Shown piece after piece: positions 6,114-8,809 of a stretch of DNA of 8,809 nt. Below the pieces are notes generated by a model that did no database searches, was not told where the DNA came from, and worked only from the letters and a program-made list of their open reading frames with translations. Positions within the stretch are counted from its first letter, which is position 1; each line of letters begins with the position of its first letter. Source of the stretch: an uncultured Eubacterium sp. (lineage in GTDB: Bacteria; Bacillota; Clostridia; Lachnospirales; Lachnospiraceae); NCBI GenBank assembly GCA_900545725.1, contig URAI01000097.1:1-8809 (forward strand), in the 5' to 3' direction. The translations under genes were made by a program, and so were the position numbers.

Positions 6114-6377
6114 TTGGCTAACATTAAATCTGCTAAGAAGAGAGTATTAACAACAAAGACTAGAACAGAAAGAAATAAGGCTGTTAAGTCTAGAGTAAAG
6201 ACTTATATTAAGAAGGTAGAGGCTGCTGTTGCTGCTAACGATAAGGCTGCTGCTCAGGAAGCTTTACCTGTAGCTATTGCAGAAATTTCTAAGGCTACTT
6301 CTAAGGGAATCTTCCACAAGAATACAGCCGCAAGAAAAGTTTCACGTTTAACTAAGGCTGTAAACGCTTTAGCATAA
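6114..6377 (+). CDS. rpsT: 30S ribosomal protein S20
   Basis: The 87-residue basic protein starting (M)ANIKSAKKR is S20, a primary 16S rRNA-binding protein of the small ribosomal subunit. Recognisable parts are the N-terminal ANIKSAKKR, the RNKAVKSRVKTYIKKVEAA helix, and the C-terminal GIFHKNTAARKVSRLTKAVN segment. Its length is normal for the family. I place the start at TTG 6114, eight bases after GGAGG, rather than at earlier in-frame codons. A UUG start is also used by E. coli rpsT, where it is linked to autoregulation. Here a leader segment (6044-6051) could pair with the bases just before and including the first base of the start codon. The gene is monocistronic between a strong promoter and a shared terminator. 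It is divergent from ssrA and convergent with holA. Confidence 0.97.
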   Translation: MANIKSAKKRVLTTKTRTERNKAVKSRVKTYIKKVEAAVAANDKAAAQEALPVAIAEISKATSKGIFHKNTAARKVSRLTKAVNALA

Positions 6378-6386
6378 TTTTTCTTA

Positions 6387-6450
6387 AAATAAGCAAATAA
6401 CAAAACCGATGCTGTCACCCACTCGCATCGGTTTTTTATTTGCTTATTTT
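6387..6450. terminator. Shared bidirectional terminator of rpsT and holA
   Basis: AAAACCGATGC (6402-6412) pairs with GCATCGGTTTT (6425-6435) around a 12-base loop. Outside this core, 6387-6398 pairs with 6438-6449 after a short interior mismatch. T runs follow the core on the rpsT side, and the flanking A-rich arm supplies Ts on the minus strand. The outer arm includes the holA stop codon (6444-6446), so the terminator overlaps the end of that gene. Confidence 0.9.
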
Positions 6451-7421
6451 TTACTATATTTTATTATAATAAGCTCAACTCCCATCTTATCGTCAAGCTT
6501 ACCATTTTTAACAGCTTCTTCAGTATCTACGCAGTCTTTTAACGCATCCTTTATCTGCTCAATTGAAAAATATTTTGCCTGAGTAACATATTTACCTACT
6601 ATAAAAGGTGCCACTCCCATCTCAGACGCAATCTGTGCATTGCCCCTGCCATCTGCAAGAGCTTCCTTGACCTGCAATAATCCGTTGAACTGCCTTACTA
6701 TAAGATATAATATTCTCATCGGTGGTTCTTTTAATGTAAGAAGGTCATAATACAATTCAAGTGCCTGATGCTGTCTTTTTGTTGCAATTGCAGTTATCAT
6801 GTCAAATATCCTGCTTACAGTCTGTGTTGTGCACACCGCCTCAACATCCTCTGCTATTATCTGTTCCTTTTCCATACAATAGCTTATAAGCTTATCAAGC
6901 TCACTTCTTATATTATCCATACCTGCCCCGGTCTTGGAAAGCAGTAAATCAACTGCCTGACGGTCTATCGTCTTTTGTTCTCTTTTTAAAATACCGGCAA
7001 TCCATTTAATAAGAACTGATGTCGGCTGCTGCTTCATTTCACAGACATAACCATTGGAATTAACTGCTTTATATAATTTATTTCTCTTATCTATTTCATT
7101 CTCAATAAATACAATTATCAAATAATCAGGGATATTCTTAACATAATCTGCCAGCTCCTCATTAGACGCTTTAAAAAATCCACTGTTTTCAACGACTATT
7201 AGTCTCTTTTCTGCAAAAAATGGTAAAGTATTTCCCATATCTATTATGTCTTTTACAACACAATCTTTATCCTCATAATATGAATAATTCATTGTATCTT
7301 CGCCTATTATGGCTTCCTTAAGCTTATCCTTGTACTGTCTTTTTAAATAATCTTCTTCTCCATATATAAGATAGGTACTTGAATATTCTCCACTTTTAAT
7401 ATGTTCATTTATAACTTTCAT
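6444..7421 (-). CDS. holA: DNA polymerase III, delta subunit (clamp loader)
   Basis: The 325-residue protein matches HolA/YqeN, the delta subunit that opens the beta sliding clamp within the clamp-loader complex. The N-terminal STYLIYGEEDYLKRQY (about 15-30) is the family's degenerate AAA+ nucleotide-site region, without a working P-loop as expected for delta. LPFFAEKRLIVVENSGFF (about 66-83) is characteristic. The middle part, including GAGMDNIRSELDKLISYC (about 165-182), is the helical second domain. The C-terminal third (about 205-325) forms the collar domain, with the typical PPMRILYLIVRQFNGLLQVKE segment. Length is normal. ATG at 7421 has GGAG seven bases upstream. It lies 35 bases after the permease gene, so the two are probably co-transcribed, and it ends within a terminator shared with convergent rpsT. 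Confidence 0.95.
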   Translation of the reverse strand: MKVINEHIKSGEYSSTYLIYGEEDYLKRQYKDKLKEAIIGEDTMNYSYYEDKDCVVKDIIDMGNTLPFFAEKRLIVVENSGFFKASNEELADYVKNIPDYLIIVFIENEIDKRNKLYKAVNSNGYVCEMKQQPTSVLIKWIAGILKREQKTIDRQAVDLLLSKTGAGMDNIRSELDKLISYCMEKEQIIAEDVEAVCTTQTVSRIFDMITAIATKRQHQALELYYDLLTLKEPPMRILYLIVRQFNGLLQVKEALADGRGNAQIASEMGVAPFIVGKYVTQAKYFSIEQIKDALKDCVDTEEAVKNGKLDDKMGVELIIIKYSKK

Positions 7422-7456
7422 TTAATGTCTCCGATTATTATTTATATACCGGTCTA

Positions 7457-8689
7457 TTATACCTCTTTTTCCGGATATTCTTTATCATATTCCTCAAGCA
7501 TATCCTGTCTGCCTCTCTTTTTCAGACCTGTTGTTACAAGCTTTTTAATAAAATGATATATAACCGCAAATATTGGTACACCTATAAGCATTCCGAAGAA
7601 TCCAAACACTCCACCAAAGAAAAGTATGGCAAATAATACCCAGAAGCTTGAAAGACCTGTTGTGTTACCTAATATCTTAGGACTAATTACATTGGCATCA
7701 ATCTGCATAAGTATTATATCAAATATTATAAGATATATACACTGTGCCGGATTAACCATTAATGTAAATAATGCCGCAAGAATCAGCCCCACATACCAGC
7801 CAAAAAATGGTATTATATTAAATACACCTATGATAACAGCTATCAGCATCTCGCTCATAAGATTAGAGCTTGAAGAAAATACCCTGAATACCATCATTCC
7901 GATATAACACAGAACTGCTACAATAGCTGAATCCACAATCTTGCCATTTATAAACCCGCTAAAAACCTTATCAACAAACTTCAATTCTTCTTTAATTGAA
8001 TCTGCAGTTTCCTTTTTAAAGATACTATATAAGACAAGCTTAAACTGTCTTAACAGCTTCTTTCTTGATATAAGCATATATATTGCCACAATCAGTCCCA
8101 TTATTATATCCATAACAAATGTAAATACATTCATAAGACTTGTTGATAAACCGCCTGCCACATTCTGCAATAATGATAACAAATCATTAGACATCCAGTT
8201 CTGTATAAAACCATAGACCTTATCAATGAGCTGTCTTGACTGTCCTAACAGCTTCTGATTAGCTGCAAGCTTATCCTGAAGCCACTGAATCATCTGTGCT
8301 ACACTGTCAGGCATAATCTGTACAAGCTTAACTATACTGTTAATAATCTGTGGAACGATTACCATTACTATTACATATATAATAACACAGAATATAACCA
8401 TTCCAAAAAATACGCCCATACCCTGTGCAATACTTTCTTTCCGGCTCTCATTTTTTATTTTTTTAAGAATTTTTAAAAATGCTTTCTCAATCATATTACA
8501 TACCGGTGCCATTATATATGCTATTGCAGCACCTATTATAAATGGTGATAAGACCCCCATCACCTTATAAAAGGCATTAGTAATCGCATCGAATCTTAAT
8601 AGTACAAAAAAGAAAGATATTGATAAAAGTATAACAATCAATACACTTATTACATTGTATATGTACTTCTTATTTGATTCATTTTTCAT
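7457..8689 (-). CDS. AI-2E family (UPF0118) membrane permease
   Basis: The 410-residue polytopic membrane protein belongs to the AI-2E/UPF0118 family, named after E. coli TqsA. Members have varied or unknown substrates, so autoinducer transport should not be assumed. Predicted membrane segments lie at about 9-31, 46-66, 91-115, 187-207, 250-270, 279-296, 298-312, 317-332 and 348-380. Between the third and fourth is an amphipathic soluble stretch (about 116-180) typical of the family. Signature segments are IGVFNIIPFFGWYVG (287-301), QIDANVISPKILG (329-341), and TGLSSFWVLFAILFFGG (344-360) followed by GFFGMLIGVPIFAVI (363-377). The tail is charged. ATG at 8689 has GGAG about ten bases upstream. 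It is the first gene of a probable two-gene operon with holA. Confidence 0.93.
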   Translation of the reverse strand: MKNESNKKYIYNVISVLIVILLSISFFFVLLRFDAITNAFYKVMGVLSPFIIGAAIAYIMAPVCNMIEKAFLKILKKIKNESRKESIAQGMGVFFGMVIFCVIIYVIVMVIVPQIINSIVKLVQIMPDSVAQMIQWLQDKLAANQKLLGQSRQLIDKVYGFIQNWMSNDLLSLLQNVAGGLSTSLMNVFTFVMDIIMGLIVAIYMLISRKKLLRQFKLVLYSIFKKETADSIKEELKFVDKVFSGFINGKIVDSAIVAVLCYIGMMVFRVFSSSSNLMSEMLIAVIIGVFNIIPFFGWYVGLILAALFTLMVNPAQCIYLIIFDIILMQIDANVISPKILGNTTGLSSFWVLFAILFFGGVFGFFGMLIGVPIFAVIYHFIKKLVTTGLKKRGRQDMLEEYDKEYPEKEV

Positions 8690-8723
8690 AAATAATTAAC
8701 TCCATTTCTGTTGTATATCTTAT

Positions 8724-8752
8724 ATTATAAAATAATTTATCCTACTTTAAAA
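8724..8752 (-). promoter_or_regulatory. Putative promoter of the permease-holA operon
   Basis: A perfect TATAAT -10 (8729-8724) lies 17 bases from TTTTAA (8752-8747), a weak -35 with three of six consensus bases. It lies about 35 bases upstream of the permease start. The AT-rich setting makes chance matches common. Confidence 0.5.
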
Positions 8753-8809
8753 GTCATTTTCTGTAAGTTTCAATATTTTATTAATTGATATTGCATATAA
8801 ATAAAATTA

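Noticed and set aside
7626..8216. Plus-strand open frames at 7626-7907 and 7941-8216
   Set aside because: They are antisense to the AI-2E permease. Their hydrophobic, Ile-rich translations are the complement of membrane-helix codons.
7457..8689. Quorum-sensing autoinducer-2 exporter as a firm function
   Set aside because: The family name does not establish the substrate, and no luxS or lsr genes are in the window.

Overview
The window looks like ordinary chromosome from a low-GC, Gram-positive, endospore-forming clostridium, most likely a Lachnospiraceae-type organism. Three things suggest this: a spore germination protease (gpr), ribosome-binding and promoter sequences of Firmicutes type, and a holA/rpsT/gpr neighbourhood typical of Firmicutes. 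The family-level placement is an inference. I see no phage, insertion sequence, CRISPR array or defence genes.

Layout. Bases 142-1122 (minus) are gpr. Bases 1397-3088 (minus) are a PAS, degenerate-GGDEF and EAL protein, probably a cyclic-di-GMP phosphodiesterase, followed by a clear terminator. Bases 3218-4936 (minus) are a methyl-accepting chemotaxis receptor divided by one in-frame TAG exactly between its extracellular sensor domain and its second membrane helix. Bases 4937-5462 hold no gene, but they contain the receptor's likely promoter, a 14-base A tract and several inverted repeats. Bases 5510-5856 (minus) are the tmRNA gene ssrA, with its own promoter and terminator. Bases 5857-6113 carry two divergent consensus-like promoters, one for ssrA and one for rpsT. 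Bases 6114-6377 (plus) are rpsT (ribosomal protein S20), starting at TTG. It converges on holA (6444-7421, minus) through a shared long hairpin terminator. Bases 7457-8689 (minus) are an AI-2E-family membrane permease, apparently in one operon with holA.

How it fits together. holA, rpsT and ssrA are housekeeping genes for DNA replication and translation. The receptor and the EAL protein lie in tandem with only 129 bases between them and would link an external signal to chemotaxis and to cyclic-di-GMP turnover. That short gap can fold into a nested RNA structure beginning just after the receptor stop codon. The most notable observations are the split receptor, this intercistronic structure, the repeat-rich leader in front of the receptor, and the insertion of ssrA and the signalling genes between rpsT and an inverted gpr.
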